Under the pieces are notes generated by a model that saw nothing but the letters and a program-made list of their open reading frames with translations, was not told the DNA's origin and did not search any database. 64,000 nucleotides of DNA from Reticulascus tulasneorum (lineage: Eukaryota; Ascomycota; Sordariomycetes; Glomerellales; Reticulascaceae). This document shows, in pieces, positions 11,083 through 22,328 of this stretch. Every line of letters begins with the position of its first letter. Within the stretch, counting starts at the first letter, position 1. The stretch spans positions 1,984,001-2,048,000 of the forward strand of contig LSAX01000010.1 in the NCBI GenBank assembly GCA_001557505.1, in the 5' to 3' direction. A program made the translations under genes and the position numbers.

Positions 11083-11544
11083 ATGCCTTCGGTCAACGAC
11101 CAGCAAATGCCCGCGGAGCCGGCTCCCGCTCTGGCCCCGGCAACTCGACACAGCGCCGATCAGCCGGTGAGTTCGCCCCACCTGATAGGTCCCTCCCAAA
11201 ACCTGCCCTCCCCGGGGGCAGGACGAATGTGATCGATCAACAGACCACGAGATTGGGGGGTTTTTGGCTCTTTAACAAAAGAACTTTGAGGCCGTGACCT
11301 GTTCACAGCCATTCGGGCTTGCTCTCCGGGAATGTTGCTAATGATTTTCCTCTGTGCAGCGACCTATTCAGCCCATGAAGCTCGAGGAACCTCTTGGAAT
11401 CCGAGGCGGCGGAGACGGCGAGGTGAGTTGCACACCCGCTACCACCAATGAAGCACCGCTAACCCTCGTCCTTCACCACAGGCGATCTGCTGTGGTCTTT
11501 GCGCCGGTCTATGTTGCTTCGAGTGCTTGGATTGCCTGTGCTAG
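11083..11544 (+). CDS. Small CYSTM-like cysteine-rich membrane protein
   Basis: Three exons, 11083-11166, 11360-11422 and 11482-11544, each a whole number of codons, give 69 residues. Every intron is GT-AG. The first two exons encode a Pro/Gln-rich polar head (MPSVNDQQMPAEPAPALAP). The last exon ends in a cysteine-rich tail, CCGLCAGLCCFECLDCLC, with eight cysteines spaced like the CYSTM module found at the C-terminus of short eukaryotic stress proteins. Such proteins associate with membranes, probably through palmitoylation or a short helix, and are linked to stress tolerance. Each exon is too short to be found by frame scanning alone. The first intron is long for this locus (193 nt). Confidence 0.75.
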
Positions 11545-11851
11545 ATTGGGTTTACCCGGTGTTCGATTATGAAGGGCATGGTGTTACGGGGAATCATGAA
11601 GGGCGGCGCCGTTGGACTATGCAGGTGTACTTGTAGGAACTTGAGGCGACTTTGATTCACTCTCGAGAAAATATAAAACTGAGATCCCAAAATCTCATCA
11701 CATTCAACGGCAAAATGTCTCTATTTGCATTTGGAGAGCCTGCGCGCCTTGATCTGCAAACCTGCATACACTATCAAGTTGCCAATCTCCAGCTTCCGTC
11801 TTTGACATATCTCATCATACGTTTTATATTTCCAGGGGTATTTCCATTCAT
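11545..11851. other. Intergenic between convergent CYSTM-like and catalase genes
   Basis: These 307 bases hold the two 3' UTRs. Nothing else is seen. Confidence 0.6.
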
Positions 11852-13527
11852 TTATTTCACGTTCTTTTCCGTCGCCTCCCGAATGGCACTTCCTAGCTTG
11901 GGGCTGACCCTGGTGAACATCTCGTACGTGCGGCTCCGCGTGTCCTGGTGGGCACCAGAGAGATGGCCGGCGACATTATTAATGAAGTTATCCTGTTGGC
12001 CCGGGGTTTTGCCCAACACCTCCCACAGGCCGGTCGCTTGCTCGAAGTCCTCGGGCTTAACTTCCCCGAATAAGTCTGTGACAACGTTGCCAGCCCAATT
12101 GTCGTGCGTGTTGTAAGCCTTGACCGGCTTGTAGGTAAGCGGACGATAAGAGCTAGCGCTATACGGGTCATTAGCAATTGCTACTTGTATGTATTTTGGG
12201 CCAACTGGGTCCTTACTATTGTGGATTTGAGCCGTAGTTGCCGTTGACAGCCATGGCGCCATCACGCTGGAAAGGGTTGAATGCCTTTAGAGGCGCGTTG
12301 ACCGGTATCTGCTGGTAGTTGACACCCAACCTGTGGCGGTGAGTATCCGGGTACGAGAAGAGACGAGACTGCAGAACCGGGTCCGCAGACGGCTCAACGC
12401 CGGGAACCATGTGTGAAGGGGAGAAAGCCGCTTGCTCGATCTCGGCGAAGTAGTTGTCGACATTCCGATTCAGCGTGAACTTGCCAAATGGCCTCAACGG
12501 AACCTCCTTCTGCGGCCAAACCTTGGTCAGGTCGAAAATGTTCCACTTGAACTTCTCGGCTTGCTCAGGGGTCAAAACCTGCACGTAGGCGGTCCAGCTT
12601 GGGTAGTCGCCCTTCTGGATAGCTTCAAAGAGATCCTGCGTGTTCCAGTCCGGGTTCTCTGAAGCCATCTTGCCGGCCTCCTCGTTGGTGAAGTTCTTGA
12701 TGCCTTGGTCGGTCTTCAGGTGGACCTGCGTGTAGACGAAAGATCCGTCGGGCTTGGTCCACTTGTGCGTGTGGCCGGAGTAGCCGTTCATATGACGGTA
12801 CGAGTACGGGGTTCCTCGATCAGAGAAGAGGGTCATGACCTGGTGGATACTCTCTTGGTGCGTAGACAGGTAGTCCCAGAACATGGTGGCATCTTTCAAG
12901 TTTGTCTGGGGGTTTCTCTTTTGGGTGTGGATGAACACGGGGAAGTTTGTGGGATCTCGAATAAAGAACACAGGCGTGTTGTTATATACCCAATCAAATA
13001 CACCTGGAGGATATGCAGCGTTAGTAAAAGAGTTGATGCGTGATGTTAGATGTCGCATGATTTAATGGTGGGATTACCTTCTTGCGTGTAGAACTTGATG
13101 GCAAAGCCTCGCGGGTCACGGGCAGTATCAGCGGATCCCTTTTCACCACCAACAGTAGAGAATCTAGCAACAGCGGGGGTCTTCTTCCCAATGCCCGTAA
13201 GCATGTCGATGGATGTGATGTCGCTGATGTCGTGGGTGACCTCGAACTGCAGACCCACACTGTTAGCCATGTTCCAAGACAGTCCCGGGTTGCTCTTACC
13301 TCGCCATAGGCGCCGGCTCCCTTGGCGTGCACCACTCTCTCGGGGATGCGCTCACGATCGAAGTGGGCAAGCAAGTCGATCAAGTGAAAGTCCTGGAGCA
13401 GCAGAGGGCCGGAAGAGCCAATGCGCTGCCAGGCCGTGGGGCTCTCGACAGGGCAGCCATTGGAAGTTGTGTACACGGGCTTCTCGTTGTACCTGAAGGT
13501 GGAAGCGGGCTTGTCGTCGGCAACCAT
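11852..13527 (-). CDS. Monofunctional heme catalase, small-subunit type
   Basis: Four exons, 13527-13300, 13246-13078, 13003-12217 and 12158-11852, give 496 residues, typical of clade 3 small-subunit catalases. The N-terminus has [18 protein letters not shown] and [42 protein letters not shown], with the catalytic histidine at about residue 67. [11 protein letters not shown], near residue 140, carries the distal asparagine. The heme-ligand signature [14 protein letters not shown] places the proximal tyrosine at about residue 350. NADPH-type C-terminal helices follow in the last exon ([22 protein letters not shown]). The enzyme dismutates hydrogen peroxide. The C-terminus (TEKNVK) lacks a PTS1, and there is no signal peptide, which suggests a cytosolic form, although some clade 3 fungal catalases reach peroxisomes without an obvious PTS1. 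Confidence 0.95.
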
Positions 13528-16500
13528 TTCTGCGATTGGCGGCAGCTTGGATAAGTCAAGATGTTGATGTGCGGTGTCTTTTGAAGAAGAGTTGGGTGAG
13601 ACAAATTTCACTTGCTAGGGAAGGCACTCCGGTTGGTGAAAGATGTAGAGAGATGTTCGAATTCGAGAGGGAGAAGGAAAATAACCTTCGACTTTGTGGG
13701 AGGGCAATGGATCACTAAATACATTTAAGCTTGCTGGGGCGATCGCCCTCCGTGGATGCTCACTCACGCACCGCCTGTCGAGGCAAAGGCAACGAAACGT
13801 CCATGACTTACACGCCAGGCGGGGTGGACGTCACCGACTCCCAATCAAACGCCAGGTATATGAAAGCCTGGAAGGGGGTCCGGTAACGCGGGGACCATGC
13901 AGTTTGGCAAACGGGTCGGTTTGCCCCTGCAATACATACTAGATTCGTATAGCTAATTAACTGGAGTACTTTTATGTAAGTGTACATCTGTTCGGAGGAA
14001 CTTGACTAGTTTCGGTTTGGGGAGTTCGGGCTTTGCGTTACTCAAGTGCCTCTGGATCCGGCGGCATGCGACATGGGCGGAGATGGGCATATCTTCTGCG
14101 GCTTGTACGACCGCAAGAAACTAGGCGTTGTTTTCCCTTGGGTCTCTACATTGGCGGTCATCTTAGGCCTTCTATTCCCGCTAAACACCCGTCGATTGTC
14201 CCGCATTTTGTCCGCCCCTTGCTCAGTCAAGCATCCCCATGGCGGTGAACCCAGAGCAAGGTTTCTGAGGCACCAGGAACGGAATGGATGAGAAATCTGA
14301 TCCTGCAGATACAATGAAAGCCCACCGCGGATGTACAGCCACGAGGTGCATCAGTCGCAAGGATCCGTTGGCGGCGCCAGCCTGCAGTGCTGGTGACGAC
14401 TCATGGTAGACTCAAAGCCCGCGAATGGGCGCTTCCGGCATTTCATACACCGCTGATGGCCCCCGCCCCAGGTTGCCAGAGTATTGTAATACAATATCAC
14501 TCGCCTCGTGCATAGCGAGCTGGCTTATGGAACCGTTCGTACGACGTGCGTAAGCCGGCAAACTAATCTATACCTATGCTGGACAAACTCGCCATAAGCC
14601 GATCTAGTCGTATCGCAACGCCAACCATTGGTACTCGGAAGCCATCGAGGTAACCACTACATTGTTCGACATGCGGATATTTTCAATCTGATCGGCGGAC
14701 CGCCTTGGACCCTTCAGATGGCGTCACGCTGCATTCTCTCTCGCCTCCACCTCTCGATAAAGGAATTTTTTTTTATTTGGTTTTTTTCTCTATCTGCCTT
14801 GGTGGGATCCAGTTTGCAGAGATCAGACACAATGCTTGAAGATAAAACTACCCATGACTACATAAGATCTTGCTCTCTCTCGCAGTGTATACACCTTGAA
14901 GTATCGATGCGGGCAGAAGTGGTTCTGACTGAGGAACCATTGCAGGATGACATCAAATATGTCGTCTTGCCTTCCCCCCTGTTGGTACCACCATAGATCT
15001 ATCAAGGTGGTGGACCTCCCACATCCCACCATGTGGATCTTCTTCGCCCCGAACTAGGTCCCAGAGCGCGCGTTCTCGACTAAACAACGTGACCACGTGT
15101 GTCTTTCCTGTGCCGAGCCTTCCAGATATTCTGACAAATTCTCTCACTGTCAATCGCGTCGTGCCATGGAAGTGGAAAGCTGACACCGGCGCAAACCGAT
15201 GTAGGAGGTTCCCTCGCCTCCGAGCTCGAAGGTCGGCGATAAGTCGGAGCTCGCCCGGTTCCTTTGATGGGCGGGACTGAGGTGGACGACATGCCATTGA
15301 TGCCTTTCACGAATTCCTTTCGAGCTGGGCAGTGATCGAGGGAATCTCTGCTGGATGTACGGACTACGTCGTTTGCTCGCCGATCTCTCATGTTTTCCAA
15401 AACCTTCAATTCCTACCGAAAGTAGTACATTATTGTGCTCACCGGATAAGGAGACATTACAGACAAACAAGGCTGCCAGAAGCAACTGCCACGCTGTATG
15501 GCAAGCACAAGCCCCGGTTCCTGTCACGTTCTACCTTTCCTCACCGAGTCTCCTTGGTATTCCCGTGGTGTTACACTGCATATACCCCCAGGTGGTCATC
15601 TGTTTTGACATTTGGTACGGTAGAGTGGTTGACTGAGTGTCCGACCACCCCATATATTCAGTCCTGTCCTCCCCTACACACTCTATATATATATATAATG
15701 GCCACTGCTATTCTGGATATGAAGCAGTCAAGGCCGGCTCGCAGATACTGGCACATCTATCCCTTGGAAACCAAGAGGCTCTCGGCTCTCCCGCTGTGAG
15801 CTATCTTGCAACTCAACTGCGACAAACGAGAGTTTGCTGCCTTCTTAGGATTCGCATCTACTGCCCAAACCCAAGTCTTTTAGTTCGGACCGGGTTCGAT
15901 TGTTTGTTTCTGGTGATCGACTCCGCTTCTGATTGCCATCAGATCAGTCTCCTGCATCCCGCTTGGCACATGCAGTGCTGTACCGTCTAATGGCTTCCTA
16001 GGTGAAAATTGGGGCGGCGTTTTCATTCTGATGCAGGCCTTGCGAGTATAGATGAGCATTTCTTTGGTGGCTACTCCGTGTATTACCTAATACACATGTT
16101 CCTTGTAGTGAGACGATGCTAAGGGCGGCCGACTTGGCTACTATGGGGCTGAAGTATGCAGTGAAGATATAAGCGAACTTGGAAGGTCGAGAAAACCGGT
16201 GTGTCAACTGCACTCTCGCATGGAAGTCAATCTTCTCTTGCATAGATCCAACTAAGTAATTGTGGCATGGAAAATCAGAACAGGAGACACGGTACTGCCT
16301 CGCTGCTGCTGTCATTAAAAAACTTATATACTGTATACCACACAATGCAATCGCCGCCTCATGAGTTTGCGCGTATGTTACCAATCCATGTAGTGACCGC
16401 CAAACCAGGCTGGTCGGCCGGCCGCCCCTTTCTTCCAAGAACGCCGATGCTTGCAAGCAGCCGCCACTTCTCTGCCAAAATGTGCAGTCTACCCAAATGG

Positions 16501-16577
16501 GATTTGCCTAAAGCGTCATGAGTGTATATATGTGAGTCTGTTGTTGTACAAAAGTGGCTGCCGCGGATTTGGGTCTA
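13528..16577. other. 3-kb spacer: catalase promoter and ARL1 3' flank
   Basis: No gene is supported. Frames longest here (for example 15150-15527 minus and 15332-15799 plus) show no family resemblance and no splice pattern linking them. Features seen are the CRE-like and CCAAT sites near catalase, a T-rich run at 14766-14788, and a TA dinucleotide repeat at 15683-15697. Confidence 0.5.
13826..13834. promoter_or_regulatory. CRE-like site upstream of catalase
   Basis: The sequence TGGACGTCA contains GACGTC and, read on the minus strand, TGACGTCC, one mismatch from the ATF/CREB site TGACGTCA. It lies about 300 bp upstream of the catalase ATG, next to a CCAAT box at 13841-13845. Atf1/AtfA control of fungal catalases is established in other species; use here is inference. 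Confidence 0.35.
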
Positions 16578-17364
16578 CTACTCTGAGTTTACCGTTTGCT
16601 AGTTGTCATGTTAGCGAGTCCTGGTGTCAGGGGAATAGTGGATGGACATACCACGAGCCAGTCCATGCCCTCGTTCACACCGCTGCCTTCGACGGCCGAG
16701 CAAGCCACGATGCTCCAGTTGCGATCTCTTAGTTCCCCGAGCCGCAACGCTTCCGAAATATCGCCTGCACCTTTGGCACCAGGTTGATCTTGCTTGTTGG
16801 CGAACACCAACAGCGACGCATCTTTCAGCTCGTCCTCGTTCAACATGGCACCGAGCTCCTCCGCTGCGGTTTGCAGACGCTCGATATCGGTAGAGTCAAC
16901 AACGAAGATGACAGCCGCTGTGTTCGCGTAGTAACACCGCCAGTACGGCCTAATACTAGTTTGGCCTCCTAGATCCTGCAGAGTGTAAGGAGAATGTTAG
17001 TGTGCTGATTCATCGTATAATCCTTGCGTAGAAAGGAAGCCTCGTACCCAGACATTAAGGTTTAGGTTCTTGTAGGTGACGGACTCAACATTGAAGCCTA
17101 TCGTCGGAATCGTAGTGACAACCTCGCCGATCTAGAGGCTCTGGTTAGCATGCGTGCCTCGACCACATAAGTGCTTGTAAGACAAACCTTTAGCTTGTAA
17201 AGTAGTGTAGTTTTGCCTGCGTTGTCCTAATAGCAGTCCCATTCGTCAGCCATATTGGACTTGATCCCCTTTCACGAGAACTCTCATACCAGGCCCAAAA
17301 TCAATATTCTGATCTCCTTCTTCGACCACAGAAAGCCAGATAACCACGAGCCAGCTTGACCCAT
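16578..17364 (-). CDS. ARL1: Arf-like GTPase Arl1
   Basis: Five exons, 17364-17290, 17226-17188, 17131-17048, 16975-16652 and 16598-16578, give 180 residues. All introns are GT-AG and 53-72 nt long. The start MGQAGSWL has Gly2 for N-myristoylation. Motifs are [15 protein letters not shown] (G1), [11 protein letters not shown] (switch 1), [23 protein letters not shown] (G3/switch 2), NKQD (G4) and CSA (G5). The switch 2 block is characteristic of Arl1 rather than Arf1. Arl1 acts at the trans-Golgi, recruiting GRIP-domain golgins, downstream of Arl3. The last exon encodes only six residues (QTVNSE) plus the stop. It is divergent from the ribosomal protein eL39 gene. Confidence 0.95.
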
Positions 17365-17895
17365 CTTGAGGATTTCTGTTGTACGACCAGAGGTCTCGAG
17401 TATAGAGGAAGCGGTTCGTTGAGCTGCTGGGAGCTGAGATGCGCCTGTGGCTGTTTGTAGGAAAGGTGGCTTGAGTTGAGAGACAGCGACCCGTCTCTGT
17501 ATGTATAAAATGGACGTCAGCTTCTAAGCTGAATACGCAGTCGTCGTGGATGTGTCTAGGCACCTGTGGCAAACTTCAAGGGAAAATATTCGGTGTCCCC
17601 GTTATCGAGATTTTTTAATATGTACCAGGCATGGATTCTTGAAAGTCTGGTTCTGGACTGTCGGATCGTCCTTCATCGGCAATTCAGGGATCATCACATA
17701 AGCCGTCTGCACTGATGCCTCAGGTATAAAGCTCGGCTGAGAGTCACGTGGGTTGAGTGGGTCAGGCACAACTGGAATTTCCGCTGGGGGAGGGCTAAAG
17801 CCCCAAAATTCCTGAGGGGCTATTTCTCACTTCCAACATCTCTAGGAAACACTTCACGTCAAGACTCGACATTCTGATCAGCAACAGCAGTCAAA
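17365..17895. promoter_or_regulatory. Divergent promoter of ARL1 and RPL39
   Basis: A CACGTG E-box is at 17745-17750 and AGGGCTAAAG at 17791-17800, the latter being the start of a near-palindrome (GGGCTAAAGCCCC). The same 10-mer occurs next to two E-boxes in the promoter of the other ribosomal protein gene of this window (29118-29150). The pair is therefore a good candidate for the ribosomal-protein control element. Confidence 0.5.
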
Positions 17896-18305
17896 ATGCC
17901 GGTATGTTATCACCTCGTTCTATTGATTCGGTTTTGAAAGAGGGCGACTTGGACGATGCTGGGCATTGCGGTAATGCCGTGGGATGGACAAAATCACGAT
18001 ACCTGGAGATCTTTTCAATAGCGGTCACTAACTCTTTTTTACCTGTAGAGCCACAAGTCGTTCCGCACGAAGCAGAAGCTTGCTAAAGCTCAAAAGCAAA
18101 ACCGACCGATCCCGCAATGGATTCGTCTGCGAACTGGTAACACCATCAGGTACGACCTTCTGACAACACCTAAGGAGATCAGTCCCGGGCGAAGCGGACA
18201 GAACGATGCTCTTAGAAAAGGCACCCGCAGAGAAAATGCTAACGTTATGGGGGTAGATACAACGCGAAGAGAAGACATTGGCGCAAGACTCGTCTCGGAA
18301 TATAG
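17896..18305 (+). CDS. RPL39: 60S ribosomal protein eL39
   Basis: Three exons, 17896-17901, 18049-18149 and 18257-18305, give 51 residues, the exact usual length. The first exon is only ATG CCG. Splicing gives [20 protein letters not shown] and ends [10 protein letters not shown], matching eL39 throughout. The protein is a small basic component lining the exit tunnel of the large ribosomal subunit. Introns are GT-AG, 147 and 107 nt, longer than most in this window. The exons are too small for plain frame scanning; identity is unambiguous from the conserved residues. Confidence 0.97.
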
Positions 18306-19112
18306 TCGCATCGCTCAACCCGATACCCATGCCTCTTTTCAATGGCATCGATACCACCCATCGACTCTACCCGGTTTGACATGAATTGGCGAGGGGTTAT
18401 GGAGGGAAAGATGGTTTCTTGGTAAAGAGGCAGATTGTGGCAGTCATTAGACGGAGAAAGGAGGGCTGGGAGCCTGGTACCGGATGGACTCTGCTATTGC
18501 ATGTTACGGTCATAGGGAATGGAACGCAACTTCTTTCATGCTCTGAACAAAATATGAAAAGCCCTAGAAGTATTTACTCGTGCTCCTACGGTACCAACGC
18601 TATTGTCATGCGGTGTTTTATGGGTAAGCCGAAGGATTAGTCCCCGAATTGCGCCATGTGACGGAACTTCCATCATGGTCAACCGCCTATAGACCATGGC
18701 AGTGTTCCGAAGCTTCTACGGGACATTGCAAATGCAGCAAACGTTCCAGAGATCCCACTAACTTTCGAACACCGGAATTATTCGTAGTGAAGCAAACTTG
18801 TTTTTTAAAACTCCTTGATCTATTTGTGCCCAGGAAGAGTGGCAGCTATGATAACTGCCGAAAGGTCGAGTGTGTTGCAAGATGCACACTCCTCGGAGGA
18901 TAAAGAGCTTGGGAACTAAGCACGGTGTGACTCCCAATGCGAGCAACCTTCCTGAGAACCAATATCCTGATCCACGAAGCAATCGGCTTACTTCCGATTA
19001 ACCAGGCTAAGTAAGATTATACGAGTGCGAACGCCAAAGGATGCATCAAACGACAAATGGTCGAGGCAAGTCAGTTGGTCTGGCTTGCAATCCCATGTCT
19101 GCCTTTCCTTGT
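18306..19112. other. Intergenic between convergent RPL39 and SKP1
   Basis: These 807 bases hold two 3' flanks. No gene, repeat or RNA signature is seen; open frames such as 18386-18640 have no recognisable product. Confidence 0.55.
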
Positions 19113-19743
19113 TTAACGGTCCTCAGCCCACTCATTCTCCCGTCGGATCTGCTCTTCTTCCTCCGGGGTGAAGTCGTTTGTGATGTTGAATGTTTTGCGA
19201 ATCTCCTCTGGCGACTTGCCCTTGATCATGTTGGCAACTGTCTTGCATCCAACATCAAGAAGGGGCTTGATATCAAGGTAGTTGGATGCCTGCACATAGG
19301 AGGTAAGCGTCTGTGGTAACACGCAAAGTGAAGACATATACATACCAAAATGATCTCGAACAGCATTTCTTGGTCGACCTGCATGAACTTCTGGTCCCAT
19401 TCCTCGATATCCGTAGTCTTCTTGCGGGCATCGTTATCGTCTTCTTGGGTCTGGACGGGGTCGTTTCGGTGGTGCTCGCACCACTCGATAACTTTGCGAA
19501 GGACGGCCTCATTCACCTACGAGGAATGTTAGTGACTCCAAGGTGAGCGCCAGGTGCGGGTAGTGTATGGCTTACGTTTGGAATCGGGATAGGATTGTCG
19601 GCTTTGATGCTACCATCACCGACATCATCCAGCATGTTTTTGATGAGCATGGATCGCTCGGCGACAACGCGGTCGACCTCGATGGTGGCGTTGTCGTTGG
19701 ACAGAACCCAGATCTTTCCGCTGCTCGGGTCGGAAGCGGCCAT
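19113..19743 (-). CDS. SKP1: SCF ubiquitin ligase adaptor Skp1 (SconC)
   Basis: Three exons, 19743-19576, 19516-19346 and 19289-19113, give 171 residues. The N-terminal BTB/POZ-like fold has [20 protein letters not shown], followed by [22 protein letters not shown]. The F-box-binding C-terminal helices are complete: [40 protein letters not shown], and the terminal [14 protein letters not shown]. Skp1 links cullin 1 to F-box proteins in SCF ligases in nucleus and cytoplasm; in filamentous fungi it is known as SconC in sulfur regulation. Introns are 56-59 nt, GT-AG. Confidence is very high. Confidence 0.97.
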
Positions 19744-22328
19744 CTTGGATGATATTGTCAGGCAGAGAGTATGAGATGGCTTGGAAACTGAGAGAATCAG
19801 TGGCTGATGTAAGAACCGGACTGCGTTGCAAAGCAGAGTCTGGTGATGCAGTGGGGTTGGTTGGAGGGGGATGTGGGCACGGAAGCGAACACTTAAGAGG
19901 CTGCAGATGCTTACGAATGAGGAAGGCGCTTCAGAGCAGTTGTCTTTGAAGAAAAATGGGAGGAAGGCGAGTAGGAGAGTCTTTGTTTTGGGAAACAACA
20001 ATGGTGGTAGTAAATGGTCCGGCTCAGTTTGCTTTGATTTACGGCTGACGTGACGTTTGTTCGGATGGAGCGAGGCGGAAGTGGAGATAGCAAACCAGAT
20101 GGAGTAACATCAGCGAGCGAGGGAAGTCGGATTTTTGTAGGGCAGCCGCATGGTTGGTGGGGTCGCTGTTGCCTATTGGGTCATTCCCAGCGCCACAGAG
20201 CGACCGGTAAAGCCACTTTGACCTTTGGCCTCACGTATGCTTGCAGCCCTCAAAGCTACCTATGTTTCCGTAATATTGATAGGCACTCAAGCACTGTAGC
20301 CTGGCGATGCCTCGCACCGTCACATAAAGAAGCGTGGTTCGGCAGGCACCCTCGCCAAGAACTGCAGTATATTCCGGGGAGAGCAGAAGGGCCTATCGGC
20401 CGGCTGAGTCAACGGACGGCCGATGCATCACCTAAGCTTCGAACCGGGGGGCAGCACTACTAATATGACTGTGTTGAGTATCAGTCCTGCCTGCGTGTCT
20501 GACTGGGATGCGTGTTACGAGATGTCTTCTTCAAGAGGCTGGATCTCATGATTTATCCAATAATCAAGCCAGCTGGGATGGCCTCGTCCTGGACGGATGG
20601 TGTCAACCCACATAGTCACGTACGAAGATCACCATCAAACTAGTCTAGATCGCTGAAGAACTGAACTGAACTGATTAGTCTCAACTGATCAAGCATTTTA
20701 AGATGAGTCCACCAGATGACTTGTAGTTCGACAGATGGAGGTGTTGCTAAGCATGCTACATATGTAGACGCTGGCTGATGCTAAGTATAAAGAGCCTACA
20801 TATATGACCGGGAGCAAGATATGCCATCGACCATTATCCCAGCAGTTTTGACATGTCTCTCCCCATCGAAAGTGAAGAGTGGATCGATCAAGAGCATAAT
20901 AACAGTGCGATTCAAGAGTCGACTATCAACTGGGAAGTGCGCGAGCATCGCAGCGTATCGACACTCTTTAATCGCCAAGACTTCCTGGCCTTCGTCTTCC
21001 TGACAATCTGCCGCCAGATGACGGCACAGACGACCGCGCCTCTATTCTGAAAAACAATCGCTTTGTTAGGGGACACTTGTGTGCGACGCCACCCAACTTT
21101 CCAGCCAAACGTGCTGGAGGATAATGTTCATCGAATCCAAGCACGCCAGAGATGCTGCCACGGTCTCTGTTTATTGGTCCTTTACATTCATGACGCAACA
21201 GCATTGGATGATGATGCGCTCTCTCTCTCGAGCTTCCAAGTAATCGACCATCTATCAAACAACAGCCCTTACACGGGGCTCGCGTTCGTTGGCGCCAATA
21301 CTTGGTAGTGTTCATGTACCTACCCAATAAATTTAGGCTATGCTTGCATTTTGGTTTCCAAGTGCACCAAGCATCGAGTAATCCATACGTCACTTCCAGT
21401 AGTGATGGTATAGCGAACAACCCGTACGGGATGAAATCAAGAAAGCGCACTTATCCTCACAAAGCGAGTGGCCTCATCAGTTGGATACAGACCAGCCTAT
21501 GTACGAATGTTTACGGATTACAGGAATCCGTATGTACGAAGTACGTACTGTACCGTATGATAGGCAAAAGGGGGTTGGCGCAGATTACCTGCCGAGAAAA
21601 TGAGCCCACTGTTCCCAGCTCTCCATTCCGGCGATTCCACCAGGACCTAAATAAACCCAGTAGCCTTGTCCTTGTCCCGCTATAAGGTCTAGCGTCAGTG
21701 GCTGCCATGGGTTAAATAAAGCGATTCATCATGGATCCCCTGATTCCAGAAGCTGACAGCTCCGTCGCGTCCAGTCTCCTGATCCCTGTTTTCCGCGGAA
21801 TAAGCAACAAAAACCGTGGCTGCATTTTACCAACAAGCGAGACCCAGTAACTTAGACGTTTACTTCGTACACGCACAGCACTACACATGTACCTTAGGTA
21901 CCTTAGTACGAATACACTCCTATTACAGTCTAATTAAATACTGCCAGCGGAGGGTGCTCACCACCTTTAGCAGGCACCCCCCCTGGCAAGAAAAAATGTC
22001 GACCTAAACAAGTAACTACCAGCAGACCGGGCCATGTGCCTGGACGTCTCAGAGATTACAGATTACAGCAGCAAGAAAAAAGCTCCCCAACCATCATCTC
22101 CTACCCTTCCGCCTTCTTTTGTTTATCTTACCCTTTTCTTCTTGTCGAACCTAAAGCGTCTTCCTGGTTTTGTCTGTGCGATTTTCTTGATCATGCGACG
22201 TTGGGTTTGCACTTCCAGAACCCCGTCATCTTCACCCATGATTTTGGCCAGCTTGCAGTATTCGCTTCTGCCCCGGATCCGGTGCTTGAGCTCCGAACCT
22301 TGAGTTAGGTCAAAGACCAGACCACGCC
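19744..22328. other. Intergenic: divergent promoters of SKP1 and SMP3
   Basis: No gene is supported in 2.6 kb. A direct repeat of GTACCTTAG occurs at 21889-21909. A region at 21480-21560 is rich in GTACGTA/GTACGAA words. Short frames on both strands show no known family. The SMP3 leader (22060-22328) is pyrimidine-rich. Confidence 0.5.

Noticed and set aside
15698..15799. 33-codon ATG frame directly after a TATATA repeat
   Set aside because: The TA repeat abuts the ATG, too close to act as its TATA box, and the peptide has no recognisable feature.
20436..20445. Reverse-strand GGTTCGAAGC, a tRNA B-box-like word
   Set aside because: No matching A-box, anticodon arm or acceptor stem could be folded nearby.
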